From: Uranotaenia lowii
Lineage: Eukaryota > Arthropoda > Insecta > Diptera > Culicidae
Length of the DNA: 64,000 nt
Reading direction: 5' to 3'
Assembly (NCBI RefSeq): GCF_029784155.1
Contig: NC_073693.1
Coordinates: forward strand, 168,259,104-168,323,103
The position numbers were made by a program, and so were the translations under genes. Under the pieces are notes generated by a model. That model was not told the origin of the DNA, searched no databases, and saw nothing but the letters and a program-made list of their open reading frames with translations. This document shows positions 37,111-49,256 of this stretch, in pieces. Position 1 is the stretch's first letter. Each line of letters opens with the position of its first letter.

Positions 37111-37742
37111 AATTAAGTAGATATGTTTTATCAATCTATTTGTAGTTGGCTCCTAATGAAAATAGTCACAAATAACAATTTTCATTTTAAATACATTATA
37201 ATTTCTGACAGCTTTGCTGTATTTAAGTGTATTTTTGATCTTTAGAATTGTCGAAAATCCTATCCGAAGATATTTAAATAAGATGGGGTCCAATAAAAAT
37301 GTTGACCGTTATCCAAAATTGTACGGTAGAAAAAAAAAACACTTATTCAATTCCTTTGCATAGCTGTATCTCATTTTTCAATGAACGGTTTTTTTAGTTT
37401 AATAATTTTTTCTCGTTAATTTGTTTATCGTTTTGATAAAACATACTTAGTCTTTCAAAAATCTCAATTCTGCGGTATATTGGTTTTAAGATTTCTATAT
37501 GTGTGATTCGGGTCATATTGGCCCGAACAGCTTTGGAAGTTTCATAATTTATAATTGAAAAAAAAATTGTTTTTTGGAGAACATTTAAATAAAGATACGT
37601 TGTAAAATATATGAGTGTAATTTTTGGATATTTTTTCAAAAAGAGGTAAGAATTTCTACAAAATGTTCCTTATAAATTTTTATCCTCATGTTCCATTTTT
37701 TTATGAAAGTTTTCAAATTCAGCATTTCGAGTCATCGAAATC
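37111..37742. other. AT-rich noncoding stretch
   Basis: Nothing recognised. Confidence 0.5.
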
Positions 37743-37753
37743 AGTATAAAATA

Positions 37754-38959
37754 GGCTTACCAGATACTTTCGAAAAAAAGCGGGACATTTCACGAAACAA
37801 AACGGGAAATCGCCGAAAAAGCGGGACATTTTAGAAACTTTTAAACTCTTATTTTTATGACCATTCCTATTCAGATGTATAATATGTTCCTTCAGCTAAA
37901 ATAGTTTATAGAAAGTAATAAAATATAGATAAATGAAACTTGTTAAAGAAATTTAATTCTCAAGAAAACTTCCATCTTTGTATACTGCAAATATACTGTA
38001 TAATTTTAAATGGGAAATTTGAAAAAAAGTTTTATATTTTTAAACAGCCGTTTTGATCATTTACCAAGTTTGTTTAATTTAACTCGTCAATTCATTAATT
38101 GATTGATTGAACAAAGCTCTTTTCGCTCGGTAGTCCTGTTATATTTTATCCAAAATTTAAACTTAAACTTAAAAAATATTTTCTTTAATAGACAAATATT
38201 AACATTGCTAAAACGTGCTCAAGGAAACTTAACTGAACCAGATTGTTTTGGTGATACTATGCCTGGATGCATTCTATTTGATTTTTTATTGAATAATTCC
38301 GTGGTTTTGACCAAATTAGACCGGATTGTGCCAGGGTTTAAAATAAAATTGAACGGATTCGTCCGGTTCGGATTTGTCTGGAAAATATTCTGGCAACCTT
38401 AAATGCTAAAAATTAAACGAGTAATTTAACCTTGTCTAGTATAAACTTTGAAAAATTGCTGCTAATTTTGAGAAAAAATACACAAAAAACATCATATTTA
38501 TTATATGTGTCATTTATTATATGTGTTGTACCAATAAATTTAAATTAAGGCTAAATTTAGGTTTAATCTGTTAAATTTTTACAGCCTTAACGATGATTTT
38601 CATGTTCCCTTGGAAAGAACCCTTCGTTTCATAAAGTAACAAATTTGCAACAATTTATGTATGAAAAAAGTGAAAAATCGTATTTTATTTTAATTTTTTT
38701 TTTCATGATGTACTCATCATTTCCAACTGTTCAAAATGATTTTTAAGGGAAAATAAAAAATCATGAAATGAAGGGTTGATTTTCAAAATCATAAATGTAT
38801 AAAAAAAGATTAGAAAAAATCACAAGAGTTGATCGAGAAGAGATTTTATAAGAAGCGTTTTCATCCAGCACGGACCAACTATTTTGGAGAGGGTTGAGTC
38901 TACCACAAAAGTTTTCTCAGAAAAAAGCGGGACATTTTGAGACAATGGATGGCAACCCT
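37754..38959. mobile_element. Non-autonomous element with an 11-base target duplication
   Basis: The 11-base sequence AGTATAAAATA flanks it exactly (37743-37753 and 38960-38970). The left end is GGCTTACCAGAT and the right end, reverse-complemented, is AGGGTTGCCATCC. Both sides also carry AAAAAAGCGGGACATTT near the end, in the same orientation. There is no recognised protein. The long target duplication with short inverted ends would suit a Mutator-like or similar element; the class is open. Confidence 0.65.
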
Positions 38960-39538
38960 AGTATAAAATAACACAAAATTCACATTTATCCAAGGGGTAA
39001 AGATTTTTAGAGCAAGTTTTCAAAAATTTGAGTGGGCTGATAAAAAAATATTAATTTTGTTTTTTCATCCAACTCTTCTATTTTAGATAACTTTTAAAAA
39101 TATGTATTTATCTACGTACATTAGAGTGGCCCTTATTTCCCAACTTCACTGAAACCAAGCTAAAACAATGCTGGCGAATTCTTAGTTCATTCGAAAAACT
39201 CTAAGGCGACCCTCAAAGTCCTTCAAATTTGTATGTAACTTTTTATTTTTGAACAAAATCGTTAAAGCAGTGGCAACACTGTAGAACAACACAAATTTTA
39301 GTGCGTCTGGATTTCAAGCTGAACAACAACGTTGTAAAACATTTTGATAAGGTTTAAGTTATACACCATCGTTAAATAAATGTAAGAAAACATAATATTT
39401 TGAATCATTTCGACGCTCGTGAGAAAAGTTACAGGGATGTTAGATGATGCTTTTACTTTTTCATATATTTGTTTATATAAAATCAATGGAGAGGTATCAG
39501 CAATCATAACAATGTGCGTAGCCTGAAAGGCTTAATCA

Positions 39539-39743
39539 AGCCATAGTCAAGTCATTGATTATGCAACTTTTTTTTTATTTTTACTAGAAACTAATAGATA
39601 ATCCTTACTAAAAACACATTACCATTTGAAAGATTTCCTGGGCTTAAAATCTTTCATATGGTAATGTGTTTTTAGTAAGAATTTTCTATTAGTTTCTAGT
39701 AAAAATTAAAAAAAATTGCATAATCAATGACTTGACTATGGCT
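39539..39743. repeat. Near-perfect 205-base palindrome
   Basis: The left arm (39539-39636) and right arm (39647-39743) are reverse complements for about 97 bases with only a few differences, around a 10-base centre. The outer ends read AGCCATAGTCAAGTCATTG on both strands. RNA from either strand would form a long, nearly perfect hairpin. It has no coding capacity; the 68-codon minus-strand frame overlapping it (39689-39895) is spurious. It may be a foldback MITE or a hairpin small-RNA source. Confidence 0.93.
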
Positions 39744-40160
39744 AAGTTTTCCAAAGCAGAAAATATATTAAATTGGGTAAGTTGAAGTACAAGATGTATG
39801 AGAAAATATAAACAAAAAGGTATATAACTTTTTTCGCTGAGTCCAAAACTGCTTGCTGTCTTCTGAAAAGCTGTCCCTATGCTGGAAATCTTCAATTATT
39901 GGATATTTACAGTGTTGCCAGAACTAATTATGATTTTTCAATGGAGATATTTACCTGTTTTTCACAAATATTTCACCATCAAGGTGTTTGAGGGTTGCTT
40001 TAGGGTTTTACACTGGAAGTGGAAATGTGCACAGTTTGATATCTTGTAAAAACGATCAATTTTAGGGGGTAAGAGCAGTGAGAATTTGGCTTTTGAAAGC
40101 TTTCATAAAGTTAAGGGCCAACCAAATAAACATTCATTGGTTGAATTTGTGCACTTTTTT
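39744..40160. other. AT-rich noncoding stretch
   Basis: Nothing recognised. Upstream, at 39124, the motif AGAGTGGCCCTTA resembles 61198 (AGGGTGGCCCTTA), perhaps a shared repeat end. Confidence 0.4.
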
Positions 40161-40230
40161 GGTTAAACTGTAGAACATTACAAAGATCTTGAGAATAAAG
40201 TTTAAATCCAATGATCAACTTTCCCGCATC
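40161..40230 (+). repeat. Dispersed repeat family A, copy 3
   Basis: TTAAACTGTAGAACATTACA, then AATCCAATGATCAACTTTCCCG, matching the copies at 17245, 19541 and 49181. Confidence 0.6.
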
Positions 40231-42249
40231 CCACGAATCATTTAAACTTCTTGGACAGCAGCTCTAGAAATTTTTGTTTGTCATTTTTCCGGATTCCTGA
40301 AAAACACGTGAATTTTGACAATATTTAAAAAAAAATTTTATAAGATGGAATCTTTGATGTTTCCCAGAGCACAACTTAAATCGTTAATCAAACATCAAAA
40401 TTATTCAAATCTTCAACATCGAATACCCAATCAAATCCTTCTGGAATTATTTCAAAAATAGTTGTTCTAATCATTTCTAAGATCCAAATATTGTGGAATT
40501 TATTTTTGAAAGCATTGGAATGCATTGGATTTTTTAAATTAAAATATCTAGGCGAGACCTGAACCTTTGTTTGATGGGAGGATAATCGAAACACTTTCTA
40601 AACATGTTTTTTATGTTTGCTATATTCTGAAAAAACTTTATGTTGAATGCTTTACTTCTTTCTATTGTTAAACCAATCCTTAGTTATGACATTTTCTACG
40701 CCCAAGTTCTAAATAATGCAGTGTAAAATCGTTTTTAAAGAAACCGGCACCACAGAGCAACATAGTTTTTTTCAAAGAAAACTGGGCACCAAGGATTTGC
40801 TGTTTTAAGGTCCCAATTGATAGTATTATACTCCCAAAAACAAATTATGATCTTACTTTAATTAATTAAAAGTGAAGAAATGGCAACATGGTAATAAGGA
40901 ATTAAATACTCTTAGGAAAAAACGCTTTGCCATTTACAAGAAATGTCTGGCCAACTGACGCAGTTTGGCGGAGTTTCAAAGGATGATAGATGGTTGCCGA
41001 AAAAAATTCTGACGTTGAAAAAATGAATTAAGGGAAAACGTATGCAATTTAAAAAAAATTAATTTAGGGGAAACGTAAAATTTCAATCGAAACATAAAAA
41101 AACTATTTTTAATAAATAATTCAAAGTGTTTGGGATAATTAGGTCAGTTTATACATCCGACATCCCTTAATAAATCATCTGAATTACTATCTACTAAACT
41201 CACAATTCTCACACAGGGTGTTCAATAAGATCGGATACACTTTTTCACCAAATGGTGTATCAGCCTTTTCACACTACAAGTACTGGTACAGGCAAAAAAT
41301 CCAATTTATTGACCAATATAAATAGTTTACAGGTCACCTAGTCTGCCCCTTTTTTTAAAATTCTTATGATCATTGATGATGTCGAGAATAAAGAAGTACA
41401 GAATTCCTAAACTTGTCTCATATAAAATCTATTTTTTCGTATCTTGTGTGAAATGACGAAAAAGTAGCTACGTGCTAGCTAATTTTCATAAAAAATAGCT
41501 TATCAACGTGATGAAGCATAGAAAAATTGCCATCATAAATAGATGAAAACCATCAAATATGTCTTTGTGTAACTTTGTATTCAGTTTACATTGGTCATTT
41601 ATGGATTTTTTTGGTTATTTGTGCATGCAGTGCTTATTTTCATATGTAATTCTACACAGAATAATACAGGTTTTTGGAAATATTGGCTCAAAATGAAAAG
41701 TGCCTTGTCCATCAAATGCCCCCTCCCTTGGAATGGTTAGTAAAATCAGACATGTTGTCTAGGATAAACAAATACAGGAAACCTATTCTGACACTCTATA
41801 AAAATCGTCAGCATTCTTATGGGGACCGAAATTTAAACAATAGTAGAAAGTGGACTCGAGAAATCGCTGAAGCTCATATAATCGGTTTAAGGTTTTCACC
41901 ATTTCCTAAACAAAAGGTGTTGATTGACTTTATTAACCCCTAACTAAACAACGAAATTGATTATTCAGTCATTTTAATTGTGTGAAACACAGTAAAAGAG
42001 GAAATGCAAATTTTTAACATTGTTTTAAGGTTTTATATTTTCTAATCATATTTTTGATACACTAAACTCAAATGTTTGTCAGTACTGAGCTAAATTAAAA
42101 AATGTAAAATAAATCTAGCATTTTTAAGAATATATGCAGTAGAGGGTTAAGACAGTTAAACAGGGGTCCAGAACATTTTATTAGGTCCTCACAATATTGG
42201 CTCTAGAGAAAGTTGCGCAATGACTCAATTTCCAAAAAATCCCAAACTT
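40231..42249. other. AT-rich noncoding stretch
   Basis: No gene recognised. An 89-codon frame at 41674-41943 has an unremarkable composition and no flanking splice sites that I could defend. Confidence 0.45.
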
Positions 42250-42380
42250 ATGCCATATTCGTTTTCATCTGGTAGAAAGATGGTTGTGCACCAACTGCTG
42301 TCATCTTCATATAAAAAAAACGCTTTGACAGCACTTGGTGCACTACCGGTGCACGACCAGAATGAAAACGAATATGGCAT
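42250..42380. repeat. Foldback repeat, 131 bases
   Basis: The outer arms match as ATGCCATATTCGTTTTCAT inverted on both sides. Further in, GTGCACCAACTGCTGTCA pairs with its inverted counterpart in 17 of 18 positions. Arms are about 55 bases with a short centre. Probably a MITE. Confidence 0.85.
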
Positions 42381-43674
42381 TAATTTCAACTATTCCAAAA
42401 CTTCTGACATGAAGTGTGAATCTTTCGCACAGTTCACTTCTATCAAACGAAGATGTTGACGTCGATTCGGCAAGACTGATTCTTTTTGATCTTCCCCAAT
42501 CGACACCCCACGATCGCGTTGTGAGGTTCTATTTTTGGTTTTCTACCAACTCCCCACCAGCTGGTTGAAACATGCAGGCACAAAAAGATTGCACAAGAAT
42601 GTGCGTGGTGATCTTTTTTTTATTCTTCTTTGGAGGTCGACAACTGGCATATCCGACTACGAAGACGACGACGCATATGAAATTGGATTGGATGCCTACG
42701 GCACGACTGAAAGAGGTTTCGTGTTTCAAGAATTCTTCCAACTTCCTTTGCAATGTTTGATTTTTCATAGACTGTGTTGGAATGTTGGCTGACTGTTTGA
42801 GACTCTGCTGATGTCATGTACCTTCACAGAGGGAAACATTGTTGTATGATTGATCTTCAAATCTTCCCTCCGGATCGTTATTGAAGTCAAGTGAATGCTT
42901 TTGCATGCAGATGGAGCAAAGTGTTCATGCAGGATGTTGCTGTCTATATTTGTTGAAATAAAAAAAACAACGAGAAACCAGTCAACAAACACCAGCTGTC
43001 TGGGAGGCACTTTGCAATAAAACCAATAAAAGGCAGACAGACTTCAAACAAAAAGAAAATGAAAAATATAGCTAATGGTTTTCAACTCATCAAGAGAATT
43101 CAATGAAAGGCAAGCAAAGAACTCGTATTTCGAAATTAAGTAATTTGTTTTTTAATTTTCAATTCCAAGTAGAGGATTAATAAGATCCGCGATAACTTAC
43201 AAATACAATCCCAAAGCAAGGTTTTCGGCCAAATGACACCACCGAGGAGCACAAAAAAGTGACTCATAGATATGCCGGACTAATGCATAAATTAGCATCG
43301 CGCATCCACTTTACTGTTCGTGCCGATCGAAACATGTAGAATTTGCTTACTAATCGGTGTTTTGAATAAGAATCACAAATGATAAGGAATCACAGCAGGA
43401 TGAATGTGAGAACGGTTTTTGGAAAATTTATAACACGGTGACACAAGCTGAATAAATGCATGAACTAATGCTGTGATAATCGGAAGAAAAGTTTCTATTC
43501 GGCCTGACCAAAGAATTACAGTTTAGAATTCTGATTGATGATGCTTATAACGGTGTCAAAACAGCCGTTTGTCTTAAAATGGGTCTGAATCAGCGATACT
43601 GAGGAATATCGTAGATAGAAGAATTTCTGAATTTGTGAAACCCCTATGAAGTTAAAACATTGAGTAGAAAGATG
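42381..43674. other. GC-richer noncoding stretch
   Basis: Positions 42430-43010 have higher GC and several overlapping open frames on both strands, one encoding DYEDDDAYEIGLDAYG. No family resemblance and no well-formed exon boundaries. Possibly regulatory. Confidence 0.35.
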
Positions 43675-43775
43675 TACGTCTCGGTGGCCGAGAGGATAGC
43701 GTGGTAAGACAGTAATCGCTTGCCCACTGGTGGGATGGGATCGATTCTCATCTTGGTACTGTACCGTAGAACAGA
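43675..43775 (+). repeat. Type II tRNA-like SINE head
   Basis: GTCTCGGTGGCCGAGAGGAT resembles the A-box region of a Leu or Ser tRNA, and GGGATCGATTCTCATC is a diverged B box. The interval is long enough for a variable arm. The acceptor stem is not complementary, so this is a tRNA-derived repeat rather than a gene. Confidence 0.55.
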
Positions 43776-44640
43776 TATTCTATGTTATACAAAAAATGTA
43801 ATCAATGCAAAAAAAAATTTGCCATTCCAATGAATTCGTCAACCTATATAATCTTGAATAAAAAAAATCCCTGTAATTATTGATTGATCTAGCAAGCAAA
43901 GCTCTCTTTTAAAAAAAAAACTCAATTGATTCAGATTTTCCATTTTTAAATGGTTATAACTTCTTTCTAGAATACTAAGCTTCTTCCCATCTTAGCAAAA
44001 ACTTAGGCTAAATAACACGGTAAACCAAAAACTTAAAAAACAACCAATGTCATTTGAAATTTTCTGGATGATTTAATTTGCAAAAATATTTAATTCCATA
44101 CATATTTCCATAAAATATTGAAACGCGTTGTGCTAATTTGGGAAGCAACCAAAACATCTCAAATTTTATACTGATATTTGGTGACCCAAAGTGCATTGAA
44201 AAAACACATGAGAGTAAAAAGTCATTTTCTTGCAGCGGTCTTATGTACATCTTTATATATTTTGATAAAGAATAAATGCAAAAAAAAACTCGAGATGTTA
44301 TTCTTTTTGTCCACGTTTGTTCAGTCTGTAAACTTAAATTAGCTAAAAATGGTGTACGTTTTTTCAAAAACTAAGTAATTCACAGCCAAAAATTGAGTAA
44401 AAAATATTTCTATCTGTGAGTAAGTACACTTTCACTAATAGAAAGATCGTTCGTAGAAAAATAAAGTTCGTCAATTGAGGAAATATAAATTTTTGTGAAA
44501 AAATACTTAATTAATAGTTTGTTTGTGATTCAAGTGCAGTCTTTTAATGCTTCCTGTGATGTGAAAGTGTAGTTTCATCTAAAAAATCCTAGAACACAAT
44601 TTTTTTCTCTCAATCGATTGAGTAAAGACGTTCTACCCAG

Positions 44641-46428
44641 CAGAGATGCCAGTTGTCTTGATTTATCAGGATTTGTCCTGGTTTTCAAGAGACCGTCCTG
44701 ATTTTTCAAATATTTTCGAATAAAATAACGTGAATTGTCCTGATTTTCAAGAAAACATCTCAATTCTAATCGAGTTTGTAATTTAACTATGAGAACTTTG
44801 AGCAAATCTGTAAAAATTAGTTAAACTATTTTAACCGATGGTAATTGTCGCACACAGAGGTAAAACATGAAAATGGCGTTCAAAACTATTTTCTGCCGAA
44901 GCTATGCGTTTTAGACCTATAGTGTCTTCAAGACAAATGACCGAAATTACAAGGGCTAAAAAGTTAGTTTTTTCTGAAAAATTGATTGATTCACCTAGTT
45001 GTGAGTAAGAAAAACTAACATTTTTAATATCCGTTTTAGAGCTTTATTGTCTGAAAAAAGTTTTAAGCTTGTACCAATTCTAGCAACTTTGCTAAAGAAG
45101 TCATAACTGTGAATTAATTTTTTTTTAAATATGACAATTTTTAAAAAAGCAACATCAATTTTCAGTTTTTTCAACATAACTTTTTTGCGCGTGATTTTTC
45201 ATATAAAAATGTTCTAGAGAGTTTTAGAGACAAAAATTTGTACACTTTCGCTAAATACACTGTATAAAAATTATAAATTTTAAACGAGATATCTTAAAAA
45301 TACTTAACAAAAATAGTCATTTTGAATTGATTATGTCTCCTGAGTTCGGACGATAATCATACCTCTTATACATCAAAAGTTTTAAGGTTGATGGGGCACC
45401 AAACTGACGGTTTGGTGAATTATTGGTTCTACCAGTTAATTTAAATTTACAAAAACATGCGATTTTCACCCTACTAAGAAAAAGGGGTAAGTTGCAACAA
45501 ACTCTGTAATTCATAAAAAATCAAATGGAAATGTTTAAAAATTTGAAGTTTTTGATATATTTGTGATGTCATAACGCTTGAAGCATCAATTGCAGTAATT
45601 TTTGGTTTTGTTCGAATTAAATTTCATATTTTTTCTGTCAAAAATGTTTCGAGGAAAAAAGTGTTAATCTGCTGCATACATTTAGGGGTAAAAAATACTA
45701 CAAATATTCTATTATCTTAAATCATGTAAATAAATCTTAGGATGGATGAAATTTTAATGTTAACAATCGCATAATGCAATACAATGATATCTCAGCATAT
45801 GGAAACGCGATTTATAAGATTAAGCTAACTGAATTATAAACATATTTATTGAAAAAAATTTGGTGATTGTCCGAGAAATATTTATACACCAACAGTGTTG
45901 GTATAGTATAATGAAAGCAATATAAAGTTTTTAGGTGATATCATTAAGCCAATCCGTCATACTGAGTAAAGTTTTTTATGGCATCGAAAAATGTAAAAAT
46001 TTGTATATCTTTTGCTTGATTTTTTTAATTTTTATGACAATCAAAAACTTTAAAAAACTTTTTCATGATGTTAAAAACTATGTCATCATCAATTTGTTAT
46101 CATGTTGTTATCAACTTTATTACATTATATTGAAATAAAAATTGAATGAGGGTTGTGGTATACAAATGTTGCATCTAACCCTGCTTTTGCATGATGCCCC
46201 GTTTGACGGTATTTAAAAGTGTTTTTTTCGATATGAAATGCAGGCCAGCAAAGAAGCTGCTCACGTCTGTTGCATAAATTATGACATTTAGAGCACATGT
46301 TTTCACCTTTATTTATGCAAACTAAGCAGAGCTTCATATAATTTTCGCAAATTCAGAGATGTCCTGAAAAATCCTGATATGTTTCTTTGCAGTGTCCTGA
46401 TTTTTGACAAAACAACCTAGCATCACTG
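44641..46428. mobile_element. hAT-like element, 1.8 kb, non-autonomous
   Basis: Flanked by identical 8-base repeats CTACCCAG (44633-44640 and 46429-46436). The left end is CAGAGATGCCAG-TTGTCTTG and the right end, reverse-complemented, CAGTGATGCTAGGTTGTTTTG: 17 of about 20 positions match, with the hAT-type CAG start. Subterminal regions on both sides repeat TGTCCTGATTTT. No hAT transposase is visible. A 70-codon minus-strand frame at 46125-46337 contains CLVC, CSKC and further Cys residues, possibly a relic of a zinc-binding end. Confidence 0.88.
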
Positions 46429-46436
46429 CTACCCAG

Positions 46437-49180
46437 GACTGAAAGAAAATCTAATAGGCTCTAATAGGCATTGATGTCAAATCGGTCTCACTTACCAGTG
46501 AGCAGGTAACAAATTTTGTTTGTTCAGAATGATTATTATTGAAACTTTTTTAAAGTCTTTAAGAAAGTTTTGCATTGAACAGGTTTTCAAATTTCAAGAA
46601 ACTGAGTACCGTAAAACGGGATAACTTTGATCATCGGAGTAACTTTGACCAACAATAATTTTTTCCATATTATCACCAATAACTCAGTCTGTAGTTTGAA
46701 TTTTTGAAAACTGTTTTCTACGTTTCAAAGCCTATAAACTGAGTTTCAAATAGGAAAAATTTGGTTTGTATTTGAATTCCTTTTCTATTACCTAGTATAA
46801 ATGCAATTTCAAAATCTTAAAATATCTATTAGTTCCAAGGCTCACAAACAAACAGATCTCCTGATGATACCAAAAAGCATTTAGAAGCAAACGGATTGTT
46901 GAATGTGAAAGCCCAACTGTTTTTCTTTGAATATGTACAGTTAATGTGCTATTTTTTAAATTATTTAATGATATTTTTTTTATATTTAAAAAATAAGGAT
47001 ATTTTCCAATAGTAAGCCAGTGTTGGAAAAACTGATAAGCCTAATAGGAAAATGGAAAGGAACTCTATCAAATGGTTAACCTTGAAGAAAAAATGAAAAT
47101 GGAAATAGTGGGAGGGCCTACGAGAATGTGTGAAGGAAAATTTTCATTTGTATTTTGAAGCTTAAACTAGTTAGCAATAGTTATAATTTTTGCCCCTAAA
47201 TGTATGCATTATCATTGTTCTTTTTTCGAATGTTTTTAGAAGAAAACTAGCTTATAATCACACTTATAATACAAACTTTCAAATAAATTAGAAGCATAAG
47301 AAGCAATTTAAATTGAGATGGCGCTAAGGTTTTAGAAAGTTTCAAGCATGCCTACCGTAAACGATAGCCAAATTTCGCATAACAAAATAAGCATATCTTT
47401 AGGCGTTTTCTGCAGTTGCAACCATAGTCTTAGCGCACTTATAGATTTCTTTTGCGAAAAAGCCTTATTACAAAAATGTTATTTACTACTCTTATTATAC
47501 ATTCTTGTTTCGTGTCTTTTGCCTATTTAGCTTGACGATGTAAAATAATGTCACCTTTTCTAAACCCCACAGTTTAGAAAATCAAAGAAATGTGTAGACG
47601 GATAGTTCCATCCATTTTATTATTTCTCAAACTATTATGACAAAACGATATTCTACTTTTATATTCTAATTTTTCTTGACGAATTATTATAGATGAAACT
47701 TTATCGTAGGCGTTATCGTACGTTAACTTTTCTTATTTTTCGTGCGCGTGTTTTGATAATTTTGGTGCCGTTTTCGATTGGTTTAATATGATTTATTTTT
47801 TCCAAAATGTGTGAGCGTGTCAAGTGGACTCATAATTTGCCTTGCAACAACAGCGGCAAGATCGCCTGTTGCTGGTTTGTCGTTTCATATTGAAGGACTA
47901 GACTAGGAATATATTTTTAATTTTTAAAGATAACCACACGCGTACCTAATTCACTTGGTGTTAATGGATAACAAATTTGATTAACGGATTTCTACAAAAA
48001 TTGATACCCAAGCTTCTTTCTCTTATTCTTATTTTGCTTTGGAAGCAACACTTCTAATAATGATACTTTAAAAAAAATATTTTTTTTAAATATTATTTAC
48101 TATCAAGTATTTTTGTGATCAGTCATTCCGAGCTATGTGCTTTTGATTTAACAGAATGTAACTCAACTTCTGCTTTTAATATGATTCTGTTATGCGTTTT
48201 GATTGTTCAATTTTAACATCCATTTACCATTTCTTTTGTTTGTTTTCTATATTTTTTTACATTATTGAGAGTCATCATCGAAGTGAGGTTATTTCATCTG
48301 AAAAAACGGTTACCTAGTATAAGTTTAATTTTATTTATTTATGTTGATGTCTTCAAGAAAAGGAAGCTAGTAGCAAGTAGTATGTTAGTAATGGGAAATA
48401 AAATGAAAAGTTAGATTAAGAATCGTAAATAATAAGATAAATAAACCTTTATAAGTTCGAAAATAAAATCTTCAAAATTTGATGATCCACTTAAATTTAT
48501 TAAAAATTTGTTTCGTGTTTTAGTAAAAACTAAATTAGATCTGAGGCAGGGAGTTAAGTATACGACAACTTGAAATTGCAACCTTTTTGATTTCTGATAA
48601 AATTTTAATTATGAAGTTATAAAAAAACATCATCTGAATTGAAGAGTTTCAATACGAAATCACAGGAGCTTAGGAGAATAGAATTTTAACCCAGATCGCA
48701 TAACACTAGTCAAAATCATATCCATTTTACCCAATTCACACAAAAAATGGTTTTGCGGGGATGTAGAGGTGACCTCGATCCTAAAGCATGAATTATGTCA
48801 ACGATTTTCCTTTGAATGAAATAATGCCTGAAACAGTCAAATGACCGTTGAATAATCAAATCAAAAATTAGAATATGACTGAAATGAGAATGGCTTATTC
48901 TCGATCCATTATTTTGGCTACTGAATTACATTCTCTGAAACACAGATTTTTATTTTAAATTTCAAATAGGTATTAATTTTGAGGTATGAATCCCGAATTC
49001 TGAATAGTAAATTTCTGTTTAATAACACAACAAAACTCATATTTTTAGGAGAGTAAAGAATTCAAGAGTTTATTTGGAAAAATTGGGGGTGCTGATTTCA
49101 ATTATGCTTTTATCAGCTCTTGTTTTCGAGAGATCTTTTGAAAACAGGTATAATATCATAGAAAAAACTTTGGCTACTTT
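46437..49180. other. AT-rich noncoding stretch
   Basis: No gene recognised. At 46611 the motif ACCGTAAAACGGGATAACTT, followed by a second GTAACTTTGACC, looks like a repeat end, but no partner end was found. Confidence 0.45.
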
Positions 49181-49256
49181 CTCTACAAAACTAAAGATCA
49201 TTAGAATGATTTTGTAAACATAGGTTTTATTTTAATGATCAACTTTACCGAAGACC
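49181..49256 (+). repeat. Dispersed repeat family A, copy 4
   Basis: TCTACAAAACTAAAGATCAT, then TTTAATGATCAACTTTACCG. The most diverged of the four copies. Confidence 0.55.

Noticed and set aside
42535..42817. Overlapping open frames, one with DYEDDDAYEIGLDAYG
   Set aside because: Open on both strands, no family resemblance, weak splice sites. Kept only as a GC-richer segment.
46611..46660. A repeat end ACCGTAAAACGGGATAACTT
   Set aside because: Resembles a recurring mosquito repeat end, but the other end was not found, so no element could be drawn.
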